Assembly: GCF_042685745.1 (NCBI RefSeq)
Contig: NZ_JBHUNT010000001.1
Coordinates: 2,976,001-3,040,000, forward strand
Direction: 5' to 3'
From: Prauserella_A oleivorans
Lineage (GTDB): Bacteria; Actinomycetota; Actinomycetes; Mycobacteriales; Pseudonocardiaceae
Length of the DNA stretch: 64,000 bases
Below are positions 19,133 through 28,870 of the stretch, in pieces; the first letter of the stretch is position 1; each line of letters opens with the position of its first letter. The notes beneath the pieces are model-generated. The model did not search any database. It had not been told where the DNA came from and worked only from the letters and a program-made list of their open reading frames with translations. Position numbers and translations under genes: made by a program.

Positions 19133-19903
19133 CTAGGCCGACGGCGTGCCGCCGCACTCGCGCACCAGCGCGGCCATGATCTCGCGGTCCGCCGGCGCGA
19201 CGTGGTCGGCGTAGTAGGAGTACAGGCTTTCTCTGGCGAGGCGGGATGCCCGCAGCCCGTCGCGGTCGGCGATGGCGGCGAACACGGCGCGGTGGTGCCG
19301 CATGGACTGCAGCATGAGCGCCTCCTGATCGTCGGCGTCGAGGATGGTCTGCTGGATCAGGGTGAGGATGGCTTCGCGGGTCACGTCGCCGTAGACCTGG
19401 ACAAGGGTGTTGCCACCCGCTTCGGCGATGAGGTCGTGGAACTCCAGGTCCGCGCGGCTGAACTCGGCGTACCCGCGATCCAGGCAGGCGCGCATGCGAG
19501 CCATGTTGCGTTCGAGCGCCAGCAGATCCTCGTCGGTGCGGCGTGCCGCGGCGAGGAGGTTGGCCGAGGCGTCGGTGATCATGCGGAACTGGACGAGCTC
19601 GGCGAGCCCGAGCGCGCCGCCGAACGTCAGCATCGCGATCGACCGGCGGACCGGCTCGACTGACACCGGCAGGACCAGGGGGCCACGCGGGTCGCGGGGC
19701 TGGGAGCGGACCAGCCCCATGTTCTCCAGCACGCGCAGCGCCTCCCGGACGGAGGTACGACCGATGCCGAACTGCTCGCCGAGCTCGCGCTCGCTCGGCA
19801 GCCGGTCACCGGGTTTCAGCTCGCCGGTGGCGAGGGCCTTCTGCACGTGGTCGACGACGCGCTGGAAGACGCGCCCGGCAGGTGGGCTGGTCCGGCCGGT
19901 CAC
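19133..19903 (-). CDS. GntR-family (FadR subfamily) transcriptional regulator
   Basis: A 256-residue regulator. The N-terminal winged helix-turn-helix contains GELKPGDRLPSERELGEQFGIGRTSVREALRVLENMGLV, the GntR signature. The C-terminal all-helical FCD ligand-binding domain follows (RMITDASANLLAAARRTDED, FHDLIAEAGGNTLVQVYGDV, SMRHHRAVFAAIADRD). FCD domains often bind organic acids through a metal. It is the last gene of a minus-strand run behind the dehydrogenase gene (76-bp gap) and probably regulates that catabolic run or the convergent transporter. The ligand cannot be told from sequence. Confidence 0.9.
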   Translation of the reverse strand: MTGRTSPPAGRVFQRVVDHVQKALATGELKPGDRLPSERELGEQFGIGRTSVREALRVLENMGLVRSQPRDPRGPLVLPVSVEPVRRSIAMLTFGGALGLAELVQFRMITDASANLLAAARRTDEDLLALERNMARMRACLDRGYAEFSRADLEFHDLIAEAGGNTLVQVYGDVTREAILTLIQQTILDADDQEALMLQSMRHHRAVFAAIADRDGLRASRLARESLYSYYADHVAPADREIMAALVRECGGTPSA

Positions 19904-19979
19904 TGCGCACCCCTTTCGGCCCGGTCCCGCGGAAGTCGTGGGCAGCCCAGCCTACCGGCGTCGGCCGGCCGCACCCGGG

Positions 19980-21119
19980 TCATCGGCGGCCGGTCGGTGC
20001 GAGCCCGGCGAGTGCGCTCATGAGCGACCGGCCCGGATCGCCGATCTTGGCGGGATCGACGTCGGCGACCCGGTCGGCGATGCGGCGGCCCAGCTCGGCC
20101 GTGGTGGCGCCCATGCGCGGTCCGGCCAGGGCAGGCAATTCGGCGAGCACCGAGGCGGCGGAGGCCTCGAGGGCGAGCGCGGCGTCCCGCTCGCCCAGGG
20201 TGGCCAGGCAGAGTGCCGCCGACAGGGCAGCCGCGGCCGGGTTGGCCCAGCCCGTCCCGGCGATGTCGGGAGCCGAACCGTGAACGGGTTCGAACATGCT
20301 GGGGGCGGTGCCGGCCGGGTTGTGGTTGGCACTGGCGGCGAGCCCGAGTCCACCTTGGACGGTGGCGCCCAGATCGCTGATGATGTCGCCGAAGAGGTTG
20401 TCGGTGACCACGACGTCGAACCGGCCGGGGTCCAGCGGCAGGTGCTGGCACATGGCGTCGGCGTGGACGTAGTCGCGGTCGACGTCGGGGAACCGGGCGC
20501 CGACCTCGTCGACGACGTCCTGCCACAGCTGCCCGGCGTGGGTCAGGATGTTCGTCTTGTGGCACAGCGTCAGCTTCTTCCGGCGCGCCGCGGCGAGCCG
20601 GAAGGCGAACTCCACGGCCTCGGTCGTGGCCTGCACGGTGGTGATCGAGGTCTGCGTCGCCACCGCGTTGGCGGTGCCGGGATGGGTGGTGGACCCGCCG
20701 CCGGTGTAGAGGCCCTCGGTGTTCTCGCGGATGATCACCAGATCGCAGTTGTCGGGCGTGACCGCGGTGACCGGGCTCGTGACGCCGGGATAGAGCCGCA
20801 CGGGCCGGATGTTGACCGACTGCCGGAACGCCACGCGCAGCGCGACGATGAGCCCGCGTTCGAGGACGCCGGGCGTGACCCGGGGATCACCGACGGCGCC
20901 GAGCAGGATCGCGTCGTGTGCGCGGAGGCGCTCGGTGGTGCCCTCGTCCAGCGCCACACCGGTGCGCAGATACGCGTCGGCGCCGAGGTCGAAGCCGGTG
21001 GTCTCGACAGCGAATCCGAAGTGCTCGGCGGCGGCCTGCACGCCGTCGAGCGCGGCGCGGGTGACATCCGGGCCGATGCCGTCGCCACCGATCACGGCGA
21101 GCTGATACGTGCGCGTCAC
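19980..21119 (-). CDS. isocitrate/isopropylmalate dehydrogenase family protein (tartrate or 3-isopropylmalate dehydrogenase-like)
   Basis: A 379-residue beta-decarboxylating dehydrogenase. Family motifs in order: VIGGDGIGPDV at the N-terminus, AILLGAVGDPRV, NIRPVRLYPGV, DLVIIRENTEGLYTGGG, CHKTNILTHAG, and the metal/NAD-binding stretch TDNLFGDIISDLGATVQGGLG followed by MFEPVHGSAPDIAGTGWANP. LeuB, tartrate dehydrogenase and homoisocitrate dehydrogenase share these. It sits 80 bp behind the hydantoinase B-type gene and ahead of a GntR regulator, not with leucine genes. A catabolic hydroxy-acid dehydrogenase/decarboxylase acting on the product of the HyuAB-type enzyme is the better reading. The start is GTG at 21119. 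Confidence 0.8.
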   Translation of the reverse strand: MTRTYQLAVIGGDGIGPDVTRAALDGVQAAAEHFGFAVETTGFDLGADAYLRTGVALDEGTTERLRAHDAILLGAVGDPRVTPGVLERGLIVALRVAFRQSVNIRPVRLYPGVTSPVTAVTPDNCDLVIIRENTEGLYTGGGSTTHPGTANAVATQTSITTVQATTEAVEFAFRLAAARRKKLTLCHKTNILTHAGQLWQDVVDEVGARFPDVDRDYVHADAMCQHLPLDPGRFDVVVTDNLFGDIISDLGATVQGGLGLAASANHNPAGTAPSMFEPVHGSAPDIAGTGWANPAAAALSAALCLATLGERDAALALEASAASVLAELPALAGPRMGATTAELGRRIADRVADVDPAKIGDPGRSLMSALAGLAPTGRR

Positions 21120-21198
21120 GGGGAACTTGACTCCTTGTCTGTGCTCTCGAGGGCCGGGACGGGGCGCGGGCGCCCGGTGGTCGCCGCGCCCCGCCCGG

Positions 21199-23349
21199 TC
21201 ACGCCTGCAGCGCGAAATCCCGCCAGGTCTTGCCGTCGGCGGGTTCGACGTCGACCCACAGCGCGGTGACGCAGTGCGGGCAGACGTAGGCCACGGCGGC
21301 CAGCGCGTCGTGGACGTCGACGCGGGCGCCGAGATCGTCCGGACCCAGCGGGACGCGGCCCGCGATCGCCTCCCAGCCGTCGGCGATCGGGCCGAGTGGC
21401 CGGCCGCAATGGCGGCAGGAGGCCACCAGCCCGTCCGGTCCCTGCGAGGTCACCAGCGAGGCACCCCAGATCCCGGTCGGCTCCCCGGCCTCCACCGCCG
21501 TCGCGCGGGGCGCGATCATGCGGGCCCGCCGGGACTCCCGGATCCTCTCCCGCGCGGCGCGGGTGCCGTCGTCGTCGACCTCGCCGTCGCGCAGCAGCAC
21601 GCCGTAGAGCCGGGCGGCCGCGTCGGCACTCACCGCACCGGAGGCGACATCGGCGGCGACCTTCGCGGGATCGCGCAGGATCGGATCGCCGTACCCGCCG
21701 CCGTTCTGGACGGTGCACTCGAAGACGTCGCCGTGCGCGATCCGCGCGGCAGGGGAGACGCCCGGCAGCACCTGGTGTTCACCATCCAGATCGGACAGTG
21801 CGGTGATCGCCTCACCGCTGGCCAGCTTGTCGAGCGCACCCGCGCCCGTGACGCGCTCGAACCGCGCGCACGAGCCGGGTAGCCCGCCGAACAGACCCGT
21901 GCGGTTGGGCACCGCGACGCCGTGGGTGCCCAGCACGCCGGTGACCTCGTCGGTGTCGATGGGTGTCATCGCGAACTGGATGCCGTTGCCGCCCCGGTAG
22001 GTTCCGGCGCCCCCGGAATCCGGCACGATGCGCCGCCACAGATAGAGCAGTGGGTGCCGCATCTCCTGCTGCTCCACGTCGGTCGTGCCGCCGGCGAGGA
22101 TCACCATCGCGCCACCCGCGTCGACGCCGTCCCGGAACGAGAACGCCGGGCCGCCCCACAGCAGCGAGTCCATGTACATCGATGCGAAGGGTTCCCCGTG
22201 CTGATCGATACCGCCGAACTGGTTGAGCTGCCACGAGCCGTCGGAAGGTCCGAAGGCGTGCCCCTCGTACTTCTCCGAGAACGACAGCATCTTCGCGATG
22301 GCGCCACCGGCCGAGCACGTCGCGGTCCAGTTCGCGCCCGCGGCACCGCCGGAGACCGGCATCGGCTCGACCGCCGTCACGCACAGCCCGTCCGGCGCGA
22401 CTACCTCGACCGGCCGCATCAGCCCGTGGTTCCACGGGATGTCGGACCCGAACGTGCACAGCATGAGCGTCGCCACGGCGCCGAGCAGACCACCGCGTGT
22501 GGTCATGCCGTAGGCGGGCGACTGGGGGCTCGCCTCGGAGAAGTCGAACACGAGCCGGTCGCCCGTCTTCTCCAGCCGGCACGGCACCTGCAACAGTTCG
22601 ATGCCGTCGCCGCCGTCCGGACGGTCGAGATAGGACGTGTGCTCGTAGACGCCGTCGGGCAGCTCGCGCAGCATGGCCCGCAGGTCGGCCTCGGAGTTGT
22701 CGAGCGTCTTCTCCATCGTCGCGCGGACCGCGCCTGCCCCGTAGCGGTCGCACAGCTCGTGGAAGCGCTGCTCGGCGACCCGCAGCCCGGCCAGGAACGC
22801 CCGGAAGTCGTTGGCGACGGTGTCGTGCATGCGGGAGTTGAGCACGACGGTGTCCCACAACTCCTGGTTGAGCACGTCCTTGCGGACGATGCGACCGGGC
22901 GGGATCCGGATGCCTTCCTGGAACACGTCCGTGGCGGTGGTGCACCAGCTGCCGGGGTCCATCCCGCCGAGATCGACCTGGTGGGCCATGCACCCCAGCC
23001 ACGCGACGATCTCGCCGTCGCGGAACACCGGCTTGCAGAACTGGACGTCGTTCTGGTGCATCGCCGCGAGATAGGGGTCGTTGATGATGAACACGTCGCC
23101 GGGCTCGATGTCGTCGTAGCGGTCGAGGAACACCTCGATCGCCATGGCACCGGTGTAGATCGGCGTGAGCAGGTAGGTGCCGATGATCGCCATCTCGCCG
23201 GCGGCGGTGTAGATGCCGAAGTTGTAGTCGGTGGCGTGCACGACCGATGATCCGGAAACGTGCTCGACGGTCGTCGCGCCTTCGGAGTTGATCGACCAGA
23301 GCTTGTGCCGGATGACCTCGTAGGTGACCGGGTCGACGGTGGTGGTCAT
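21199..23349 (-). CDS. hydantoinase B/oxoprolinase family protein with C-terminal Cys4 acetone-carboxylase-gamma-like domain
   Basis: A 716-residue protein. Residues 1 to about 600 are the HyuB/oxoprolinase-B fold: DPVTYEVIRHKLWSI, EPGDVFIINDPYLAAMHQNDV, HQVDLGGMDPG and the terminal QNGGGYGDPILRDPAKV. The last 100 residues form an extra domain with two CxxC pairs (ASCRHCGRPLG and AYVCPHCVTALWVDVEPADG), resembling the small zinc-binding gamma subunit of acetone and acetophenone carboxylases. HyuA/B-type partners form ATP-dependent amidohydrolases or carboxylases. The fused domain favours a carboxylase-like role, although hydantoinase or N-methylhydantoinase remains possible. The gene lies 20 bp behind hyuA in the same run. 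Confidence 0.78.
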   Translation of the reverse strand: MTTTVDPVTYEVIRHKLWSINSEGATTVEHVSGSSVVHATDYNFGIYTAAGEMAIIGTYLLTPIYTGAMAIEVFLDRYDDIEPGDVFIINDPYLAAMHQNDVQFCKPVFRDGEIVAWLGCMAHQVDLGGMDPGSWCTTATDVFQEGIRIPPGRIVRKDVLNQELWDTVVLNSRMHDTVANDFRAFLAGLRVAEQRFHELCDRYGAGAVRATMEKTLDNSEADLRAMLRELPDGVYEHTSYLDRPDGGDGIELLQVPCRLEKTGDRLVFDFSEASPQSPAYGMTTRGGLLGAVATLMLCTFGSDIPWNHGLMRPVEVVAPDGLCVTAVEPMPVSGGAAGANWTATCSAGGAIAKMLSFSEKYEGHAFGPSDGSWQLNQFGGIDQHGEPFASMYMDSLLWGGPAFSFRDGVDAGGAMVILAGGTTDVEQQEMRHPLLYLWRRIVPDSGGAGTYRGGNGIQFAMTPIDTDEVTGVLGTHGVAVPNRTGLFGGLPGSCARFERVTGAGALDKLASGEAITALSDLDGEHQVLPGVSPAARIAHGDVFECTVQNGGGYGDPILRDPAKVAADVASGAVSADAAARLYGVLLRDGEVDDDGTRAARERIRESRRARMIAPRATAVEAGEPTGIWGASLVTSQGPDGLVASCRHCGRPLGPIADGWEAIAGRVPLGPDDLGARVDVHDALAAVAYVCPHCVTALWVDVEPADGKTWRDFALQA

Positions 23350-23369
23350 GGGGTGTTCTCCTTTCCCGG

Positions 23370-25473
23370 TCAGCGGTTCTGGATGACGAGATCGCCGAAG
23401 GCGTCCACCTGAGCGTCCTGGCCGGGGCCGATGACGACGGTGGTGTCACGGAGCTCGACGATCGCCAGCCCGTCGATCCGCAGCCCCTCACGCAGGTGTT
23501 CGGTGCGGTAGACGGCGGCGTCGCGCCACTCGCCGCCCGAGAACACGCGGCGCGTTCCCGGTTCGGGTGCCTGCGCGTCGCCGAGTGCGCCGGTGTCGAA
23601 CTCGGCGCGCGGCACCGGGCTGGTCGCGACCACCCGGAACGTGGTGATCTCGACACCGCCGTCGAGGAACGCCGCGCCCTTGCCGAAGCGGCCCTCGTAG
23701 ATCTCGACGAACCGCTCGATCATCGCGTTGACGTCGTCCGCGGTGAGCACGTCCGCCTCGATCGGCACGGTGAGCACGTGGATCTGCGCGCGGAACCGGA
23801 GCTCGACGGACTTGGCGTAACGGATGGAGTTCTTGTCCGCGCCCGCGGCCACGAGGTCCCGGCGAGCCCGGGTGGACAGCTCCTCGAACGTCGCGTTGAG
23901 CTCGGCCGGCGGGAGGGCGCTGGAGTGGTCGGTGGTGCCGGGCGGCGTCTGCATGGGCTTGGACAGCTCCTCGACCATCGTCAGGTCGGAGCAGCCGATG
24001 CCGAACGCCGAGTGCACCGACGCCGTGATGGGCACGACGATGCGCGGGCAGCCCAGCTCGGCGCCGTAGGAGAACGCGTGCAGCGGGCCCGCGCCGCCGT
24101 AGGCGAACACGGCGAAGTCCGTGGGGTCGTAGCCTTGCTCGACGGTCACCTGCCGGACGAGGTCCGCCATGCGGGCGTCCACAATGGTCTTGATGCCCTC
24201 GGCCGCCTGCTCGACGGTGAGCCCGGCCGGTGTGGCGACGTGCTCGTCGATCGCCGCGCGCGCCTTGCCGACGTCCAGCTTCAGCCTGCCGCCGAGGAAG
24301 TTGTCCGGGTTGAGGTAGCCGAGCACGAGGTCGGCGTCGGCGACGGTGGGGGCGCGTCCCGCCGCGCCCGTAGCACGCGGGCCCGGGCCGCGCACCGGCC
24401 GACTCGGGACCGACCTGCAGGACGCCGTTGCGCACCGAGGCGATGGACCCGGCGCCGGCGCCGATCGCGCGCACGGCCACCGACGGCAGGGCCAGTTCGT
24501 CCCGGCCGATGAGGGTGGTGTTGGACATGACCGGCCTGCCGTCCAGCACCAGGCCCACGTCGAAGCTGGTACCACCCATGTCGGTGGTGACGATGTTGCG
24601 GTAACCGTTGCGGGCGCCCAGGAATTGCGACGCCACGACCCCGCCGACCGGGCCGGACAGCACGGTGGCGGCGGCGCGTTTCTCGACCTCGGCGAACGTC
24701 GCGAGCCCGCCGTTGGACTGCATCAGCAGCGGGCCCGTCTTCAACCCCGCCTTGGCGAGGGTCTTCTCGAAGGAGTCCAGCGACGTCTTCAGCACCGGGC
24801 GCAGGCTCGCGTTCACCGCCGTGGTGAGGGTGCGCTCGTACTCGCCGATGCGCGGCAGGAACTCCGAGGACAGCGTCACCGACGCGCCGGGGACCTCCTC
24901 CTCGATGATCTCCGCGACCCGCTTCTCGTGCGTGGCGTTGGCGAACGACCACAGCAGCGACACCGCGAACACCTCGGCCCCGGCGGCCCGCAGCTCGGCC
25001 ACGGCGCGCCGGACGTCGTCCTCGTCCAGCGGGCACACGACGCGCCCGGCGTAGTCGATGCGCTCGGTGACCTCCGCCGTGAGCTGCGGCGGCACGACCG
25101 GCGGCTGCTTGACCAGCGTCCGGAACCGCTTGATCGACTCCTCGTCGAGGCCGATGCCCTTGAACCCGCGCATGACCGTCAGCGTGTCGCCGAAGCCGCG
25201 GGTCTGGATCAGCCCGACCGTGCGCGTGTTGCCCTCCAGCATCGCGTTGGTGGCGACGGTGGTGCCGTGGGCGAACACCTCGATGTCGGCGAGGAAGTCC
25301 GGCAGTGGCCGGTTCCGCTCCTCGGCGGCGAGGACGAGCGTGTCCAGCACGCCCTGCGCGGGATCGTCCGGCACGGTCGACGACTTGTACCGTCCGACGG
25401 TTCCCGCGGAATCGATGACGACGGTGTCGGTGAAGGTGCCTCCGATGTCGGAGGCCACGTAGTAGTTCGGCAT
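23370..25473 (-). pseudogene. hydantoinase A/oxoprolinase family protein, frameshifted
   Basis: A HyuA-type ATP-binding subunit split into two frames. Codons from ATG 25473 read a normal N-terminus (MPNYYVASDIGGTFTDTVVI, then GTTVATNAMLEGN and TDMGGTSFDVGLV) up to GPACYGRGGTR. The frame is then lost, while PTVADADLVLGYLNPDNFLGG and the rest of the family C-terminus continue in another frame to 23370. The switch coincides with a run of five G at 24348-24352; with four G a single frame of 700 residues results. It is thus a one-base expansion, either a true mutation or a sequence error. The product would pair with the HyuB-type protein. Without repair only an incomplete subunit is made. Confidence 0.82.
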
Positions 25474-25519
25474 TTCCGGCGATTCACTCCTTTGTGGCGC
25501 TGGGGTGGCTCACCGAGGC

Positions 25520-26215
25520 TCAGGAGGCGTCCTCGGCTTCGGCGGGCGATGGTGTCCGGGCGGTCGTGAGCTGGGCGATCGTGGCCTCGATGTGGGCACG
25601 GGCGAGCCGTTCCGCGGCCGGCCCGTCGCCGGCCTCGATGGCGTCGGCGATCGCGGTGTGCTCGCGGATCGCGCGCCGCGCGGCGTCCGGCCGGACGAGT
25701 TCCACCGGTGCGAACACCTGGGCCGTCATCCGCAGCAGCGGCCGCTGTCCGAGCACGAACTCGTTGCCGGACAGGTGCATGATCTGCTCGTGGAAGTCCA
25801 CGTTGGACTCCGTGTAGTCGTGTGCCGCCCACGGGTCGACGGCGGCGCGCTGGGTCTCGACGATCCGGCGCAGGTACCGGATGCGGCCCGCGGGGGCCCG
25901 TTCCGCGGCCAGGCGTGCGGCGAGTCCGTCGACGACCGCACGCAACTCGTAGGCATCCAGCAGGGTGGCGAGGTCACCGGTGACGACCCGGGCGCCGCGA
26001 CCGGGCTCGAGCTTGACCAGGCCCTCCTGTTCGAGCAGCCGCAGGGCTTCCCGGAGCGGTGTGCGGCTGACCCCCAGCTCGGTGGACAGGTGTTCCTGCC
26101 GCAGCCACGAGCCGGCCGGGTACCGGCGGGCGTAGATCCGTTCGCGGATCACCGCCGCCGTTTCCTCCACGAGCGGGAGACGCGCCGGTCCGCCGCCGTC
26201 GTCCCGTCTCGCCAC
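25520..26215 (-). CDS. GntR-family (FCD domain) transcriptional regulator
   Basis: A 231-residue regulator with an N-terminal winged helix (RERIYARRYPAGSWLRQEHLSTELGVSRTPLREALRLLEQEGLV) and a C-terminal FCD domain (ELRAVVDGLAARLAAE, DFHEQIMHLSGNEFVL, EHTAIADAIEAGD). It is the promoter-proximal gene of the minus-strand hydantoinase-type run, 46 bp ahead of hyuA, and is divergent from the aldehyde dehydrogenase. It most likely represses both transcripts from the shared 268-bp region. The start used is GTG at 26215. Confidence 0.9.
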   Translation of the reverse strand: MARRDDGGGPARLPLVEETAAVIRERIYARRYPAGSWLRQEHLSTELGVSRTPLREALRLLEQEGLVKLEPGRGARVVTGDLATLLDAYELRAVVDGLAARLAAERAPAGRIRYLRRIVETQRAAVDPWAAHDYTESNVDFHEQIMHLSGNEFVLGQRPLLRMTAQVFAPVELVRPDAARRAIREHTAIADAIEAGDGPAAERLARAHIEATIAQLTTARTPSPAEAEDAS

Positions 26216-26240
26216 GTTCGCCGACCTTCCTTGCCCAGCG

Positions 26241-26252
26241 ATTGGATACAGT
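26241..26252. promoter_or_regulatory. candidate GntR/FCD operator
   Basis: ATTGGATACAGT sits 26 bp upstream of the GntR start, in the divergent region shared with the aldehyde dehydrogenase. It approaches the near-palindromic TTGKATACAA-like sites bound by several FCD-type GntR proteins. It is the only A/T-rich near-palindrome I see in the region. The assignment is tentative. Confidence 0.3.
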
Positions 26253-26483
26253 GCCGCCGAGCCTGGCCCAATCGGGTGGGTTCGTCAAGGTCCGTGGCCT
26301 GGTCCGTACCTCCGAGCGGGGAAAATCCCGTGTTCGGGTGGCGTGCCCGGCTGGTGGCTTGACTCGCCGGTGGACGATGGGCGATGCTCGGGCGTCGCGA
26401 GCTGGTCTGACCAGCAGGCGTCCGCCGGTGCGTCGATCGAGGCCGCGGGCGTCGGGACGAGGACGTCCGGAGGAGAGTTGCTG

Positions 26484-27947
26484 ATGAGTCCGAAGCCGGG
26501 CTTTTCGTTGCCCGTGGTGCGGTCCGGGTTGCCGATCGGTCCGGACTGGGTCACCGACACCGAGTCCGCCCCGGTGGTGTTCCCCTACGACCGGTCGGTG
26601 GTGGCTCAGGCGCCGGTGGGCTCGGTCGAGCACGCGCGGGCCGCGGTGGAGGCGGGAGCCGCGGCGGTCAGGCCGGTCGGCAGGCTCAGCTCGGCCACCC
26701 GGCGTGCGATCCTGCTCGAGGTCGAGTCCGAGATCCGGGCACACTCCGCGGAGCTGGTCGAGCTGCTGATCGCGGAGACCGGCAAGACGCGCGGCGACTG
26801 CGAGGTCGAGGTCTCGCGCACGCTGTTCACCTGGTCGGCCGCCGCGGAGGAGGTGGCGCACATTCACGGCGAGACCGTGGCCCTGGACGCGCAGGCCTCC
26901 GGCGAGGGCATGATCGGGTTCTGGACCCGCAAGCCGATCGGCCTGGTGGTCGGCATCGCGGGGTTCAACGGACCGTTGTTGCTCGCCAGCCACAAGATCG
27001 CCCCGGCGATCGCGGCCGGGTGCCCGGTGATCTGCAAGCCGGCGCCGGCCACGCCGTTGTCGGCACTGTGGCTGGCCGACGTCGTCCGCCAGGCCGCCGC
27101 GCGGCACGGGGCGCCACCGGAGGTCGTGCAGGTTGTCACCGGTGACGCCGAGGTCGGCCACCTGCTCGTCACGCACCCGCGCGTGGCCGCCGTGTCGTTC
27201 ACCGGCTCCGCCGCGGTCGGCCACCGCATCGCCCGCGACGCCGCACCGCGGAAGGTGCTGCTGGAACTGGGCTCCAACGCGGCGCTGGTCGTCGACGTGG
27301 ACGCCGACCTGGACAAGGCCGCGGACGCGGTGCTGCGGGGTGGCTACTACTTCAACGGGCAGGCCTGCATCGCCGTACAGCGCGTGATCGTGTGCGAGGA
27401 GGTGCGCGACGAGTTCGTCGGCAGGCTGACCGCCCGGATCGGCGAGCTGACCGTCGGCGACCCCCGCGACCCTGGCACGAGGGTGGCCCCGCTCATCAAC
27501 GACGCCGCGACCGAGCGCACGCTCGACTGGATCGCGCAGGCCGAACGCGCCGGGGCGAAGCTGCTGCACGGCGGGCGCGTCGTCGACCGGGCCGTGGAAC
27601 CCACCCTCCTGCTCGACGTGCCCGAGGACGCCAACGCGTGGTGTGAGGAGATCTTCGCCCCCGTCGTCGCGATCCGGTCGGTGCTCGACCTCGCGGCGGC
27701 GCTGGAGCTGGTCAACCGCTCCCGGTACGGGTTGCACGCCAGCGTGTTCACCCGCTCGCTCGCGACCGCGTTCCGGGCCATCGAGGAGCTGGACGTCGGT
27801 GGCGTCGTCATCAACGAGGTGCCCGGCTTCCGGTCGGACATCATGCCCTACGGCGGCGTGAAGGATTCCGGCATCGGGCGGGAAGGTCCCCGGTTCGCGA
27901 TCGAAGAGCTGACCGTCACGCGTATGGCCGTCATCCGGCCGGAATGA
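26484..27947 (+). CDS. NAD(P)+-dependent aldehyde dehydrogenase family protein
   Basis: A 487-residue aldehyde dehydrogenase. The cofactor and catalytic residues are visible: N162 in AGFNGPLLLASHKI, K185 in ICKPAPATP, E261 in LLELGSNAALVV and nucleophile C295 in YYFNGQACIAVQR; SFTGSAAVGHRIA is the NAD-binding loop. The EEIFAPVVAI and NEVPGFRSDIMPYGGVKDSG motifs close the protein. The ATG at 26484 has GGAGGAG about eight bases upstream; a longer frame opening at 26343 has no such site and adds an atypical N-terminus. It is followed 7 bp later by an SDR gene, so the pair probably oxidises an alcohol or aldehyde to an acid. Its substrate is unknown. Confidence 0.9.
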   Translation: MSPKPGFSLPVVRSGLPIGPDWVTDTESAPVVFPYDRSVVAQAPVGSVEHARAAVEAGAAAVRPVGRLSSATRRAILLEVESEIRAHSAELVELLIAETGKTRGDCEVEVSRTLFTWSAAAEEVAHIHGETVALDAQASGEGMIGFWTRKPIGLVVGIAGFNGPLLLASHKIAPAIAAGCPVICKPAPATPLSALWLADVVRQAAARHGAPPEVVQVVTGDAEVGHLLVTHPRVAAVSFTGSAAVGHRIARDAAPRKVLLELGSNAALVVDVDADLDKAADAVLRGGYYFNGQACIAVQRVIVCEEVRDEFVGRLTARIGELTVGDPRDPGTRVAPLINDAATERTLDWIAQAERAGAKLLHGGRVVDRAVEPTLLLDVPEDANAWCEEIFAPVVAIRSVLDLAAALELVNRSRYGLHASVFTRSLATAFRAIEELDVGGVVINEVPGFRSDIMPYGGVKDSGIGREGPRFAIEELTVTRMAVIRPE

Positions 27948-27954
27948 GGAACCC

Positions 27955-28719
27955 ATGACCGACTACGCGAACCTGTTCCGGCTCGACGGCAAGCGTGCCC
28001 TCCTCATCGGAGCCGGCGGCATCGGCCGCGAGGCCGCGCTCGCGCTTGCCGCGCACGGTGCGGAGGTCGTGTGCGCGGACAAGGACGCCGCCACCGCCAA
28101 GTCGACCGCGGCCGACGTCGGCGGCGAGTCGCTCCAGCTGGATGTCACCGATGCGGATGCCGTGGAACGCGCGGCGGCCGAGCTGGGTGAGGTCGACATC
28201 CTCGTGCTGACCGCCGCGATGAACGTGCGCAAGCGGATCCTCGACTACACGCCCGAGGAGTTCGACCGCGTCGTGGCGCTCAATCTCAAGGCGACGTTCA
28301 CGGTGCTGCAGGCGTTCGGGCGTCGCATGGTGGCTCGCGGTGCCGGCAGCATCATCGTGTTCTCGTCGATCCGCGGCCAGGTCGTCGAACCGGGCCAGGC
28401 CGTCTACGCCGCGACGAAGGCCGGGGCCATCCAGCTGGTCAAGACGGCGGCGGCCGAGTTCGGCGAGGCGGGCGTGCGCGTCAATGCGATCGCGCCCGGT
28501 GTCGTGGAAACGCCGCTCACCGCGCAGATCAAGGCCAACCCGGACTGGTACCAGGCCTACGCCACCAAGGGCGCGCTCGGCCGGTGGTCGCGCCCGTCGG
28601 AGCTCGCCGGCGCCGTCGTGTACCTGGCCTCGGACGCTGCCAGCTACGTCACCGGCTCCACCGTGATGGTCGACGGCGGCTGGACCGCCGTCGACGGCCG
28701 GTTCACACCCCCGGCCTGA
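27955..28719 (+). CDS. short-chain dehydrogenase/reductase (SDR)
   Basis: A 254-residue classical SDR. The glycine-rich cofactor motif is GAGGIGR at residues 19-25, and the catalytic residues are N110, S138, Y151 and K155 (VYAATKAG). The C-terminal PSELAGAVVYLASDAASYVTGSTVMVDGGW is typical. A negatively charged residue after strand 2 (VVCADKD) suggests NAD(H) preference. It lies 7 bp behind the aldehyde dehydrogenase gene on the same strand. The natural substrate is not evident. Confidence 0.9.
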   Translation: MTDYANLFRLDGKRALLIGAGGIGREAALALAAHGAEVVCADKDAATAKSTAADVGGESLQLDVTDADAVERAAAELGEVDILVLTAAMNVRKRILDYTPEEFDRVVALNLKATFTVLQAFGRRMVARGAGSIIVFSSIRGQVVEPGQAVYAATKAGAIQLVKTAAAEFGEAGVRVNAIAPGVVETPLTAQIKANPDWYQAYATKGALGRWSRPSELAGAVVYLASDAASYVTGSTVMVDGGWTAVDGRFTPPA

Positions 28720-28870
28720 GGGGCGGTGCGGGCGACTGTCCACTGTGTGCTGAACGCCTGCGCGGGCCCGAGGCTACCCGCCGGAACGGGCATCGGCCGG
28801 TCCGTGCGCCCCGCCCGTCCCTCTGTCCACTCGCGACCAATCCGCTATGGCCTCGTGCGGCCCGGCCTTC

